Positions 1 to 10,305 of a stretch of DNA of 64,000 bases are shown piece after piece (the first letter of the stretch is position 1; the number at the start of each line of letters is the position of its first letter). The translations under genes and the position numbers were made by a program. Where the stretch lies: NCBI RefSeq assembly GCF_012489685.1, contig NC_080043.1, positions 29,854,743 to 29,918,742 on the forward strand, written 5' to 3'. The notes below the pieces were generated by a model that worked only from the letters and a program-made list of their open reading frames with translations, was not told the origin of the DNA and did no database searches. Source of the stretch: Lotus japonicus (taxonomy: Eukaryota; Streptophyta; Magnoliopsida; Fabales; Fabaceae).

Positions 1-482
1 AAGAAGCTCTGGGCCTTCACCTCATCCTCATCTGGGTTCTTCATGTTCTAGGACTCTCCTTGTAGTGGTGGAAGTTCCTCCTCCTTCACCTCAGCCTTCA
101 GTAAGTCCTCGGATTCTACTAGAGGCTCACTCGTCTCTGCCGATGTCTCTTCAGATGGATCTGACTCCAACTCTGACTCCTGGTTAGAGGATTGCTCTTA
201 CTCCACAGTAGGTGTCTGGAAACGAAAGGGCGCGAATGGTAGTTCCACCCTTCCCGTAAGCATCTGAGACTCGATCCACTCTCCTTTCTTGTCATTGCAC
301 TTGAGCGTAGCATTGCCGACGTATATCCGACGGACTTGGTGCGTGTTGGACACCCAAGCCTTGTCCTTGTGCTCTTCACTGAGAATCAACTCCCAAGAAC
401 GCACCGCACTCTTGGACACAGTCATCTGCCCCCCCCCCCCCCAGAACAAACAGATAACACATAATAGAGGGTCAGTTCCCAT
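1..482 (-). pseudogene. Unrecognised coding-like remnant with in-frame stops
   Basis: On the minus strand a run of 14 G ending in CAG, which looks like a splice acceptor, is followed at once by an ATG (425-423). About 75 codons of ordinary-looking protein follow, starting MTVSKSAVRSWELIL, up to a TAA at 200-198. The same frame continues as an acidic Glu/Ser-rich stretch to a second stop at 50-48 and then to the window edge. I read it as one decayed coding segment. I do not recognise the family. In minus-strand order it lies beyond the LTR-like sequence at 5063-7206, so it may be the interior of that retroelement or a host exon; the window edge prevents a decision. Confidence 0.35.
429..442. 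repeat. Poly-C tract (14 C)
   Basis: Uninterrupted run of 14 C on the plus strand. On the minus strand it is a G run leading into CAG|ATG of the adjacent coding-like remnant, in the place where a pyrimidine tract would normally precede an acceptor. Confidence 0.9.
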
Positions 483-511
483 GCAAAATCACAAATAAAC
501 AGTTCATGGTA

Positions 512-745
512 CACTACGCCAAAAAAGGCCTTTTACAGCGGTTCAATTTGACCTTTTACAGCAATTCTGAGCTTTTCTGACCCGCTGTAGATCTCACTGT
601 TGTAAAAGATCCCTTAATTACAACGGTTCTTTTACTAAAACCGCTGTAAATACGAAACTACAATAGCGGTTACACTAAAATAACCGTTGTAGTTGAGTTT
701 TCTTTTGCAGCGGTTTCTTACGCCAACCGCTGTAGTTGGGTCCTC
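512..745. repeat. CACTA left subterminal repeat array
   Basis: Repeated TACAGCGG(T/C) and AACCGCTGTA motifs in both orientations, at least seven copies between about 532 and 740. They match the array at the right end and end where the AT-rich interior begins. Confidence 0.8.
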
Positions 746-1223
746 CATTTTTTGTTTTTTTTTTATTGCCCCTGAATTACCCCACCTGTTCAGCCAAATA
801 ATCAACATTTTCTAAACACAGCATATGAACAATCAGCCATTAAATCAACATTTTCTAAACTTCAATATATATATATATAATGACTACCAGCTATATCACG
901 AGGCAAAGGGTACTTAGTAGCTACTATATCACAAAGATTACCGGTACTTACAGATTAAAATTACTAGAGTTTACAATGTAAAGGAAAAATAAAAATAAAA
1001 AACAGAGACACATGAGTAATATGTCATTGCAACAGTGCTGCAAACAATGTCTTTTTACACAAAAGCACTACAACTATCATGTATGTGACTCTAACCCAAA
1101 TATTTTAGAAACATTCACATAGTCCATTCCTCTAAAGCGCTAAAGCCCACCTCTTATACCAAAATAAGTTTTTCCTTTCATGAAAGAGGCAATTGCTTTT
1201 TATCAACAACATAAAGAAATTAC
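746..1223. other. CACTA interior, AT-rich, no gene seen
   Basis: AT-rich DNA with a short AT dinucleotide run near 866-881. I find no coding signal. On the minus strand it follows the last recognisable EXECUTER-like exon and could be captured intron. Confidence 0.5.
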
Positions 1224-2110
1224 CTGGGACTATAACTCCTTGCTACATATCTTCCATGCTCTGGAGTTATAGGAAAAATTAGACCATGTGGATCATTGAC
1301 GTCTTTTGAAATACCAGCCCACCAACCAACTGCAAGAGTCAAAATCCAAATCAGATGTTAGATGCAACTTATTGACTGAGCATGCAACATTAAAATGACA
1401 TTCCAAGGCAATTATCTATTTAAATGAAAATAAAGGGTACATCCATCAATATATATATGTACATGAGTTAAAACCACAACCAAATTAAAATATAAAGGAA
1501 ATGCATCCTAAAATCTAAAAACACAATAATAAGAAAAGAAAAAAAGTCCAAACATTTTCATAAATGGATTTTCATTTGCCATCTCCTAATATTGAATGCC
1601 AATAGATTCCACAGCTGATTGCAAGCTCAAAGGGTAGATTTAGTCCAGAACAACTCCCAAAAGGCTAAAACATATTAAGTGGCAGGTAAAGTCTTGCATT
1701 GATGGAACATCTACAAGTTACAAGGGTCACACTGTGCCATCGCGTTTGACATCATATTTCAAACAGAATTCAAAGATATTCTTAAAAAATGACATTAACA
1801 AATTCTATGAGAACTTACAGGTCAAGCACCAGTTTTATCTCTTAAGAAAGCTGCATCATCGTACCGCTCTTCTTTTATGGCTCTCTGAAAGATTGCAAAA
1901 TATACATATCTATTTAAAATGTATACAAGATTTTGAAAAATAAGAGTATAAAAACAGTTTTCAACAATCAGAAAAGTATCCTGTCAATAAAAATTCCAAC
2001 ATTGAGATGAGACATTACTCTTCCAACACTGTCATTGATAGATGCAGCTGCAATGGACCTTAAGCCTAGCACCATCTTCATAATCCTCCACAAATACAAC
2101 ACGACCTAAC
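1224..2110 (-). pseudogene. Captured EXECUTER-like gene fragment (three collinear exons)
   Basis: EXECUTER proteins act in chloroplast singlet-oxygen signalling. Read on the minus strand, three pieces match the family in the right order. Piece 1 (about 2100-1999) encodes EDYEDGARLKV, then after a one- or two-base slip AAASINDSVGRVMSHLN. Piece 2 (1884-1819, acceptor TTTCAG, donor GTAAGT) encodes RAIKEERYDDAAFLRDKTGA with a stop in place of the next Gly. Piece 3 (1329-1224, acceptor TTGCAG, donor GTAATT) encodes [15 protein letters not shown] and then [13 protein letters not shown]. Intron sequence is retained between them, so genomic DNA rather than mRNA was captured. Start and C-terminus are absent and the frame is broken, so no working protein is expected. 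The family assignment rests on remembered motifs around the UVR-like helix and the GWW..GIS segment. Confidence 0.68.
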
Positions 2111-3342
2111 TGATACTATTGAGCACAAAATCATGCCAGCAATAAATTGTTACCAAACCAAAATGTTAGTTCAGCCAATGACTTCCATAATATACAAGTT
2201 CAAAGAAATACAAACACAGGTGCATGCAGCATAAGAGTTCCCATGGACAAAATACAATAAGTTCAATACCATAATCTTCACAAGCACAACCAACACTTTT
2301 ATGCCTAGTGCCACTGTCAAAAGATCCAATTAACCATTTGCTTTTCTAACAACAACCACCGAAGACTTTGAGCCAAGAAATCTGACATGGACACCAATAG
2401 GATGCAGATATGTATATGAAAAAGAAGAAGGGTGGAAGCACCCATACAACAAGTATACGTAACAAGCTAATCCTAAAACACAATCAGAAAAACCATCCCC
2501 AAATTTATGCAAGAACCAAAACACAACTAGAATTAAAAGCCTGAACTTCCAAAGCAATTCAAAAACTTTCAAAAAAAAAAAATAGCTCTGGAAGCTTACC
2601 AAACCATGAAACAAGATCAACACCACCATGGTAATAAGAAAATCAAGCCCTCCAGCATACTAGGCAGGAACGTAATTCGTCACGACAACAGCATAGTAGG
2701 TAACAATTTCGCTATTCAACACGACCCAAGCCATCCCAGAAAGCTTGATACTTTTCGCTATTCAACACGACCCTAATCCCTGAAAATCAACAATTTCCCC
2801 GAAGTAAACGCATGGAGAAGAAAATTGATGCTTGCGCGATGTGGATTCCAATCTAGGGTTTATAGAAAATCTGGTTGAAAAAGGGGATTTTATGCACAGC
2901 ACGAAGCGAGAAAAATTACCTTTTATGAGGAAGAAGAAACTTGCTGGAGGAGAGGAACAATGGAATGATGTTAAACTCTGAGAACAGGACAACGAACCGT
3001 GCAAGAAGCAACGCAAAACAAGAGCGGCGACGGCAGCGGCAAGAACGGTGGAGGCACGAGGTGCAGCAGGTTGAGAGAGGTAGCAGAAAATAAGGGTTTG
3101 CAGTTACGGGATTGGTAAAGTTAGTGGGGGCTGTAATTTAACGAAATCAATAAGACATAATATACTTATAAATAAAAATCGAAATAAACTAATGAAAGCT
3201 CATTCGAGCCCGGTGGAAAGGAGTCATGTAAAGTTTTGCAGTATCCAAGTTCGAATCTCATAGGGAACATTTTTTAAATCCAAGATTAAATAAATTGATA
3301 ACAGATAATATATATATATATATAAATCGACTAAACTAATTA
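2111..3342. other. CACTA interior, possible captured promoter or leader
   Basis: No coding sequence that I can defend. The motif TTTCGCTATTCAACACGACC occurs twice, at about 2707 and 2753. On the minus strand, 3100-2760 has a GC-rich start and then CT-rich DNA of the kind found in plant 5' leaders, which could be the upstream part of the captured gene. An AT dinucleotide run lies at about 3307-3323. Confidence 0.4.
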
Positions 3343-3525
3343 GGCTTAATACATCAGAAGGCCCCTGAATTTGTAAAGGGAATCAGTTCCAGGGCCTGGA
3401 AAATTTTCGCATCAAATTGAGTCCCTAACAAATTTTTTTTAATTCAATTAAGGCCAAATGCTGTCAAACCTCAATTTTGTCCTAGTCATCAATTACACGT
3501 GGCTTTTATAATTATTTTTTAATTA
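3343..3525 (+). repeat. MULE terminal inverted repeat, left
   Basis: The first 119 bases pair with the right end almost perfectly. Pairing resumes at the ACGTGGCTTTTATAATTATT block near 3497-3518, giving a total arm of about 180 bases. Confidence 0.88.
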
Positions 3526-4511
3526 AAAAATTATAATACTTTATTTTTTTAATTCCAACTCATTTATTTAAGCAGAAAAAAAATAAAAAACTTAATAAAA
3601 TCCCTAATCTAATAACCCTTAACTAAATAATAACCTAATCTAATAATAACAAATTCCTAATCTAATAATAACAATTCAGCCCCAAATTGAACCCTCCTAA
3701 GTGATCTTCAGCCCCAATTTGAACCACAACAGGTAAAAGACAGCTTCATAACCACAACAAGATGTGTAATTACCAGTGCAGAGAAGCACTATCATTTGCA
3801 GAGAAGCTAGTACAATGGAAGAAGATAGAACCACCATCAAAGAAATTAAAACCACAAAAATCCATTCCCTTCAAACCCAAGCCTTCAATCACAACCACTG
3901 CATAGCTAACTGGACCCAGAACCTCAAGCTCCTAAATCAGAACAACACCCACTTCCCCTGTCACTGAATCTTCAAGCAAACAAATCTCCCTAAATCAAAA
4001 CCAGAAAGAGACGAAGAAGAAAGAAACCTCTTCTCAATCACCACAAAGCCAACCATGTTCCAATCAAACCCAAGCTAACCTGACCTTCCCTTCTGCCGTC
4101 CTCCTCTTCCACGCGCCGTCGCTCCTCACTGTTGCAACCAACGCACTACCGTGAGCCTTGCCATCTCGCCGCGCCGTTGAGACCTCCATCGCACCACCAT
4201 CTTCAAATCGTGGATCTCTTCAAGATCTTGGTATTTTCTTCCCAGCCTCCGTCGATTCGTCAGCTACTGTGGCCTCCATCGCCGGCCGATTGTGCGGAAG
4301 CTTTCTTCCTTCTCTCCTTCTCGCCAGGGATCAGTTAGAAGGTGGCGGCTGGTTGGAGGAAGAGGAAGGCCGGCCGTGTTTGGAAGAAGATAGTGAAGAG
4401 AGGAAGGAGGAGAGGGTTTGATTATGTTTTCAAATTAGGTTAGGTTTTTTCAGATTAAGTTTTTTTAATGACTTGGAATTAATAATAAAGGAATAATAAT
4501 TATTGGTTTCT
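3526..4511. other. MULE interior, possible captured exon-like DNA
   Basis: AT-rich up to about 4080, then a GC- and CT-richer block to about 4420 with short open frames (4132-4338 and 4158-4421) that overlap each other in different frames. Neither resembles a family I know. It could be a Pack-MULE style capture or simply this element's own leader; I cannot tell. Confidence 0.35.
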
Positions 4512-4699
4512 AAAAATAATTATAAAAGCCACGCGGAAATGCCATGTCTGTTAAAATTTAGACACATCAGCATCAGACACGCATTTGGCCTTAATTGAAT
4601 TAAAAAAAATTTGTTAGGGACCCAATTTGATGCGAAAATTTTCCAGGCCCTGGAACTGATTCCCTTTACAAATTCAGGGGCCTTCTGATGTATTAAGCC
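4512..4699 (-). repeat. MULE terminal inverted repeat, right
   Basis: Inverse of the left arm. The outer 119 bases differ from it at one site; the inner part is shared more loosely. Confidence 0.88.
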
Positions 4700-4827
4700 A
4701 ACTAATTAAATCTAAATCGAGCCTAGTGGAAAACGCTCTTAAAAATCTTTCTGATTACATGGGTTCGAATCCAATATTGAACCTTTTTACTATCCAGGAT
4801 TTATTATTCACTTAATCATTTAGAGTG

Positions 4828-5059
4828 GATATTTACAGCGGTTCAATATTCAACCGCTATAAAAGCCTATATCCGCTCCGTGTTTTAGTTTTTACAGCGG
4901 CTCATATATTTAACCGCTGTTAATAGTAACAGCTTTTACAGCGGTTCATTATTTAACCGCTCTAACAGCCTATATCCGCTCCGTGTTTTCGTTTTTACAG
5001 CGGCTGCAACGTGAACCGCTGTAATAGGGGCGCTATAAAAGCCCTTTTCTGGTGTACTG
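4828..5059. repeat. CACTA right subterminal repeat array
   Basis: Repeated TTTACAGCGG(T/C) and AACCGCT(G/A)TA motifs and a twice-repeated CCTATATCCGCTCCGTGTTTT block, mirroring the left array. Confidence 0.8.
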
Positions 5060-5194
5060 GTAATCATACAATGAAATATCAGTCTCATGTTCTCATAAAT
5101 AGGGTTAGCAATCCTACGGTTTAGTTAGGCTAACGTCATCACCATCACACAACCACCTCAACACCTTGGATCCAATCTCGATCATCCGCAGATG

Positions 5195-5345
5195 AACAAC
5201 ACAAGGGGACCACACAGTCGACCCAAGTCACGTGGAGACCACACAGTCAATCCACAAATATGAAGGAGACCACACAGTCAATCTTTATTCCATGACTAAA
5301 TCATGGTTATCACGTGGAGACCACACAATCAATCCACAAATCTCC
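5195..5345. repeat. Short degenerate repeat GGAGACCACACAGTCAATCC
   Basis: At least four copies of a GGAGACCACACA(G/A)TC(A/G)A module spaced 25-60 bases apart, alternating with CACGTGG and CCATGA segments. It is part of the probable LTR. Confidence 0.65.
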
Positions 5346-6292
5346 CTCGCGTGCAAGTCACCGTTTGTCTCAAACGGCACCATCGTTCTCATGGTCCATA
5401 GCCTATAACCTAGCACTATAACCATATAATCACTACTAGCAAGCGAAGTTCACATCTTTAGGTTAATTACTAATATCATAACCTAGGGTAAGATAATAGG
5501 TCATCATGTATAGTTTAATCATCAAGAGGTTTAGGGTTTTGTCCCATTCCTCACAAAGAAAGAAAATATTCAAGCATACTCTCAACATGTAGACAAGTCC
5601 TAAACCCTAGAGAGCACTTGGGTTTCAGCCAAGCATCCATTATACAACAATTAATCATGCTTTTTCACATATCAAGTAGTAATAATCAGCAACATACATC
5701 AACTTAAACAAATAGTCAACAAGATAAGAAAAAGTCGCCTAAACCCTAGAAAATAGGGTTCGGTCGTACCATGTATAGGGTGTAGAGTTTTCCAAAACTT
5801 GTTATCATGCTTAATCATGCATCACATATAAAAACCAGCAAGCTTTTCATGCATAAACATCATCATACAACTCATTCTAACACATGTTATTGATTATCAA
5901 CTTAGATCCAAACATATATGACAAGTTTAGCAAGATTTTGTCTAATAATTCTCATAAATCATGGTATCACTCAATTAGAGAAGATAAAACAGAAGTATAA
6001 CCTTAAAACATGTTCCAAGAAGAGACTCTATTCATCATATGAGAGTTTCACATATTTCAGAAGCAACAAAGCATCATCACAAGCAAGTTTTTCAAGCACA
6101 AAAGCCAAACATGCTTCACAAAGGCCTAAACTCTACCCAAGACTGGAAAAGCCCTCACCTTTGCCTAAAACTTGAAAAAGAAAAGATGAATGAATGAAGA
6201 AGATGATCCTTGCTCTTCTCTTCTTTCCTTGCTCCTCACAGATCTTCTTATTCTCCCTTGCTTCTCACGGCTTCTTCTTCTTCTTCCCCTTT

Positions 6293-6293
<1 letters not shown>

Positions 6294-6358
<65 letters not shown>
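6294..6358. repeat. CT microsatellite
   Basis: About 32 CT dinucleotides, broken once near 6346. It creates the Arg/Glu- and Leu/Ser-repeat open frames in this area, which are not genes. Confidence 0.97.
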
Positions 6359-7211
6359 CTCTCAAAACCTTCTTTTCTTTCTTTTCTCTGAAAACTTACG
6401 TGAAAGGGGTGTATGCTTGCCTTTCTATTTTCCACTTCCTTGGCTTGAGAAAGAAAAGAATTTTCCCCCTCTTTACCCTAGTGTAGTCGCGGCTCCTACC
6501 TCCTTGGGTTAGGGTTTTCACAAATTTTACCCAAGCCCACTTAAAACTAATATTATCTCCTAATTTTGAAAAAAAAAATTAAACCCTCATCTTTTAAAAT
6601 AAAAAAAAAACTGAATATCTATCATAAATATCAAAGTGTAACTCCCTTTTTATCATTAAAACTCAATCCTCACATTTAAACCTAGATTTTTCCCAAAAAT
6701 AAGCAAAACAAATCAATTTGAGATATTCTCCTCATGCCTTGGCCGTCCACCACCTTCACCATGCTCAGATTTTCTCAAAAACAATATTTAAAATAATAAT
6801 TTAAATAAAAACCCAAAATAATTAATGCATTAAATACACAATTTCCCTCCTAAATGCATCAAAACTTCAAATTTAAATTCAAAAACTTTGTCAATGGTTT
6901 TGGCACCAAAATTTCGTGCATCACTCTCATAATAAATCAAAAATATTTTTCATAATTAATTATTTGAAAAACCATAGATTTAAAAATAATTAAATACATT
7001 TTATTTAAATAAAAACCCATTTTATTTAAATAAAACCTCCAAAAATAAAACAAAGCAATATTCCCTCATGGAATATTCTTAAAACCATGCCCAACACCTC
7101 CCCATAAGGTGTGGCCCACGAAACTGTCCTCGCCGACTCGATTCGCCAACTCATCGTCGTTGTCGGGCCGATTTTAACCTAAAAGTCGCCGGAAAATAAC
7201 CCTAGCGATAT

Positions 7212-8451
7212 TGAAGGTGCGAAAAACACTAGAAAGGGGGGGTTTGAATAGAGTTTTTGAATAAAGGATATACTTTTTAAACTTTTTCAAACTCAAAGAT
7301 AAGAACTAGGTGCAGAGGGATAAGAAGTGAAGCACGCAAGTATTTTATCCTGGTTCACTTGAGATAAAAGCTCAAGCTAATCCAGTCCACCCGTGAATGT
7401 GATTTCTTCCTTCTTCTGATGAAGGCAATTCACTAAAATCAATGAGTGTTACAACTGCACTTTACTACTTGCTAAGTGACTAACAATACACTGATTTTCT
7501 CACTAGTATCCTCTTAAGAAGCTGATCTACCGATCCTCTTAAGACTAGCCAAACACTGAATCAACCTTGATTCAGTCCTCTCAAGATCCGACCAACTTGG
7601 TCTCTTAAGGAACTTTACAAAGTAATGTAAAAGGTTTCGGGTTTACAAGAAATGCTTCTAAAAAGCTAATAGTAAACTCAGATGTTTAAGAACAGTGAAG
7701 AAATAATGCTAAGAGATTGGTTCGTATAATTTGAATGATTTCAGCAAAGTTTCTTGGCTTCTTTCTTCTATGTTCAGCCTTTAAATACTCCAAGGCATAT
7801 GATGTAGCCGTTGCTAGGGTTTTGTCCGTTGGAGTGGCAATCTTGTAATATCAGACTGCTAGGCTGCACGAGGTAGGTGGCGGACAGACTGAGGCTTGTA
7901 CGATTTGTACTATGACAGCGACCTGTCCTTTCACCAGCTGACTTGAGATCTGGAGTGCTTCAGATGAACGTTGGTGAAGCTTCTCATCATAGTCAGACGG
8001 AAGCTTGGATCCTCTGACCTTGCAACTTCTGCTTCTGAACAAGTTCCTCAGAACTTCTGAACGTCAGGACTAGAATAACTTTGGTCTTCAGATGCCAACT
8101 TCTTTCAGGTCTTCAGAACTTGAGTCTTCTACTTCTGGACCGTTCCGCTGGAACATCTGGTCTTCAGAACTTCTGACTCCGGTTCTTCAGTACCTCTTGA
8201 GAGCTTCCATCTTCAGAACTTCTAAAGGATTTGCCACTGTTCTGAACGAACATGATAAACTTTAGAGCTCTCTTTTTAGTATCCCTTGGTTCTTCTTCTT
8301 CTGATTAAATAGGCTTGGGTCAGATTCAGAACCTGTTTGTCACAACTTAAAGAGACAAACGTTAGGGTACCACAATTGTTCATCATCACAAACCTTAATT
8401 GTAATCATCAAAATATAGAGATGCAACCACTGATCAAACCTTGATCTTACA
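7212..8451 (-). repeat. SIRE 3' LTR
   Basis: 1240 bp, intact TG...CA ends. It reappears, split by an insertion, at 18239-18907 and 23174-23752. The polypurine tract abuts it at 8452. Confidence 0.95.
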
Positions 8452-8466
8452 ATCTCCCCCTTTTTG
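8452..8466 (-). promoter_or_regulatory. SIRE polypurine tract
   Basis: On the minus strand CAAAAAGGGGGAGAT lies directly before the TGTAAGATC start of the 3' LTR, the position and composition of a plus-strand primer for reverse transcription. Confidence 0.85.
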
Positions 8467-9091
8467 ATGATGACAAAACAAGTATTTTGATGAACAATTC
8501 TTAACCAATAAACTGAATACACAAGAGAGAAGAGATCAGAGATTAAACTTATCCTTGTGTAACGATTTGTATTGCTCTTTCTGAATCTGGGATAACACCT
8601 GATTCTGAGCTGGGGTCTCCCCCTGACTCCCCCTGAATCTATGACTTGATGAAGTGATGAAGAGTCTAGATTCGGAGTCTAGTTATTTGATCAGAATATA
8701 CGCTTAGAGGAATGTGTACTCATCAGAAGTGATGGTTCAGAACTTGCGTAGATCACATGAGAACATAGAATATTGTCCAGGTAAAATTGGATTAAGGCGT
8801 TAGAAGCAAATAAGTTCAGAATATGAACAAAATGTATTCCTTATTTGAGACGCTTGACAATATCTATATGCTATAAGTATGCGATACTTATTCTCCTCTA
8901 CTGGTTTTATATAATATAAGAAAGAGTTTATAAAAACCATTTTATGTACTCCCCCTTTTTGTCATAAGCAAAAAGAGTGAAAAGCAAAACTAATAACAAC
9001 AACAATCAAGTAAATGATGCATGAAGATGCTGTTATTATCACTTAACGAAGAAAGATTACAGAGGATAGAGAGGAATGAAGAAAACTAGTC
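8467..9091. other. SIRE 3' untranslated region
   Basis: Between the third ORF and the polypurine tract. It contains a second CTCCCCCTTTTTGTCAT block near 8950, almost a copy of the polypurine tract region, and two TCCCCCTGA copies near 8613-8630. No gene. Confidence 0.6.
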
Positions 9092-9508
9092 CTAGATACA
9101 TAGGAAAGCACGGGAGTTCTTCATGGAGAGAAGCTGAAGATGCAGGGGACGCACGTCCTGATCAATCGAGGCTAACTGGGTAGCCAGTTCTTCCTTCAGA
9201 GCTTCATTCTTCTGGACAGCATCCTGATCAGCTTCGTCTTGATCTTCTTCATGTTCAAGGAGCATACAAATGCCCTCGAGCTGAGCTTCAAGGTCCTTCC
9301 GGCGAGAGGCCAGACGAAGGAAGTCGTTCAGAACTTCTTGAAGATTCTGAAGACAGTGAGTTTGATGGGATGTCAGCCAACAATTCAGAAGATTCTCAAT
9401 CTTCACAAGAGCTTGAGAGATCTGAGAGGTAGATAAATTAACACTCCAAGGAAAGACTTGGTCAAAGACCATAGTCTTGAGTTCAGAGATCAATTCGACA
9501 GTAGTCAT
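9092..9508 (-). CDS. SIRE third ORF, small coiled-coil-like protein of unknown function
   Basis: 138 intact codons starting MTTVELISELKTMVF. The sequence is Leu/Glu/Gln-rich with heptad-like spacing, and the C-terminal half (residues about 60-120) has the charge pattern of a coiled coil. It lies downstream of the env-like frame and upstream of the polypurine tract. A third frame here is not part of the canonical copia plan. It could be a separate accessory protein or the displaced tail of the env-like protein; the 278-base spacer favours the first. I know no family for it. Confidence 0.5.
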   Translation of the reverse strand: MTTVELISELKTMVFDQVFPWSVNLSTSQISQALVKIENLLNCWLTSHQTHCLQNLQEVLNDFLRLASRRKDLEAQLEGICMLLEHEEDQDEADQDAVQKNEALKEELATQLASIDQDVRPLHLQLLSMKNSRAFLCI

Positions 9509-9786
9509 GTTGATTTAGAAGAGAGGAGAATTGAGATGAATGGAGTGCAGTTGGATTGAGTGGTGATGAAGAAGAATGAACGCAGAGATTATAAAGAAGA
9601 AAAGTAACAGAAAATCATGCATAAAACTCATCAAATCATAAAAGCATGTGAGTTACTAAGTGGACGGTGCATTGAAAAAGTAAATTAGAAATTAACACAG
9701 TCAACATGAAATAAATTCACACAAAACAAATAAATGCATGCAGGATAGATGAGAGGGGTTCAAGGCTTTGATGAAGAGGGAAGATT
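9509..9786. other. Spacer between the SIRE env-like frame and third ORF
   Basis: AT-rich, no coding signal seen. Confidence 0.5.
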
Positions 9787-10305
9787 CTAGATCAGATACT
9801 TCAGCATAGCTTCCATTTTGCTTGAGGATTCCTGAATCTGCCTGCTTTGTTCACTCTGAACAAGTCCTTGTTGCTCAACCATCTGAAACAATCTCTGCTG
9901 ATCATCTTGAATTCTGTCAATTTTGGCAGCAAGAGTAGCAACTTCTGGATGAGGAGAAGGTTCTGGAACTTGAACAGGGGTAGGGACTTCTGCCTCTGAT
10001 GGAATTTCAGCATCAACTTGAATTGGCACTTGCTTCTCAACTTCATTAACATCTGCATCTTCCAGAATAACTATTCCTTCAGAGCTGTCTTCTGCAACCT
10101 CTGCTGAAACCATCTTCGCATCTTCTGAGGTACATTCAGAGACAACATAGTTTCTTTCAGCCATATCTCTTCTCAAAGGTTCACAAACTCTGTGCAACAC
10201 TCTCTGCCTTTGCTCATAAGCTCTCTCAGACGCATCATGAACTCTCAGACGTTTCTCACTGTTAAGCTGCATTTGAAATTCATAAGCTCTGCTTTCTGAC
10301 CATCT
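9787..10305 (-). pseudogene. C-terminal continuation of SIRE env-like frame, cut off by TGA
   Basis: The frame of the 903-codon env-like ORF continues past its TGA (10308-10306) without a shift: RWSESRAYEFQ, an internal Met at 10272, then 160 codons to a stop at 9787. This part has a Pro/Glu/Val-rich middle and a Gln-rich, coiled-coil-like end (QQRLFQMVEQQ). I infer that the ancestral protein was about 1075 residues and that one point mutation created the TGA. Internal initiation at 10272 is possible but unsupported. Confidence 0.65.

Larger units (their letters stand above)
3343..4699. mobile_element. Mutator-like element (MULE), non-autonomous, nested in the CACTA
   Basis: The ends start GGCTTAATACATCAGAAGG and finish with its exact inverse. 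Flanks are AACTAATTA at 3334-3342 and AACTAATTA at 4700-4708, a perfect 9-bp target duplication diagnostic of Mutator-type transposition. The terminal inverted repeats are about 119 bp with a single mismatch by my reading, and weaker similarity continues to about 185 bp. No transposase domain is visible. The interior has a GC-richer segment at about 4090-4420 that could be captured host sequence. It is younger than the CACTA that contains it. Confidence 0.92.
512..5059. mobile_element. Non-autonomous CACTA (En/Spm) transposon with captured gene fragments
   Basis: The left end starts CACTACGCCAAAAAAGGCC. The reverse complement of the right end starts CAGTACACCAGAAAAGGGC, a decayed partner of the left end. 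The element is flanked by GTA at 509-511 and GTA at 5060-5062, the 3-bp target duplication of this superfamily. Both ends carry many direct and inverted copies of TTTACAGCGGTT / AACCGCTGTAA, the subterminal transposase-binding repeats typical of CACTA elements. I see no transposase reading frame, so it would need enzyme in trans. The interior holds EXECUTER-like exons on the minus strand (1224-2110), a stretch that looks like a promoter or 5' leader (about 2700-3100), and a nested Mutator-like element (3343-4699). Confidence 0.88.
5063..7206 (-). repeat. Probable LTR of an unassigned (Del/Tekay-like) retrotransposon, main part
   Basis: This DNA joins in minus-strand order to 23758-23928, whose end reads TGTAAGACCCGG, a start that I associate with LTRs of Del/Tekay-type gypsy elements. 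The SIRE insertion with its GATAT duplication separates the two parts. No coding frame is convincing. No primer-binding site follows within the window, so the left boundary is unknown; the sequence may run on through the CACTA site to position 1. It could be a solo or truncated LTR. The lineage is a weak inference. Confidence 0.4.

Noticed and set aside
6165..6512. Several Leu/Ser- and Arg/Glu-repeat open frames
   Set aside because: Created by the CT microsatellite; all phases are open for the same reason.
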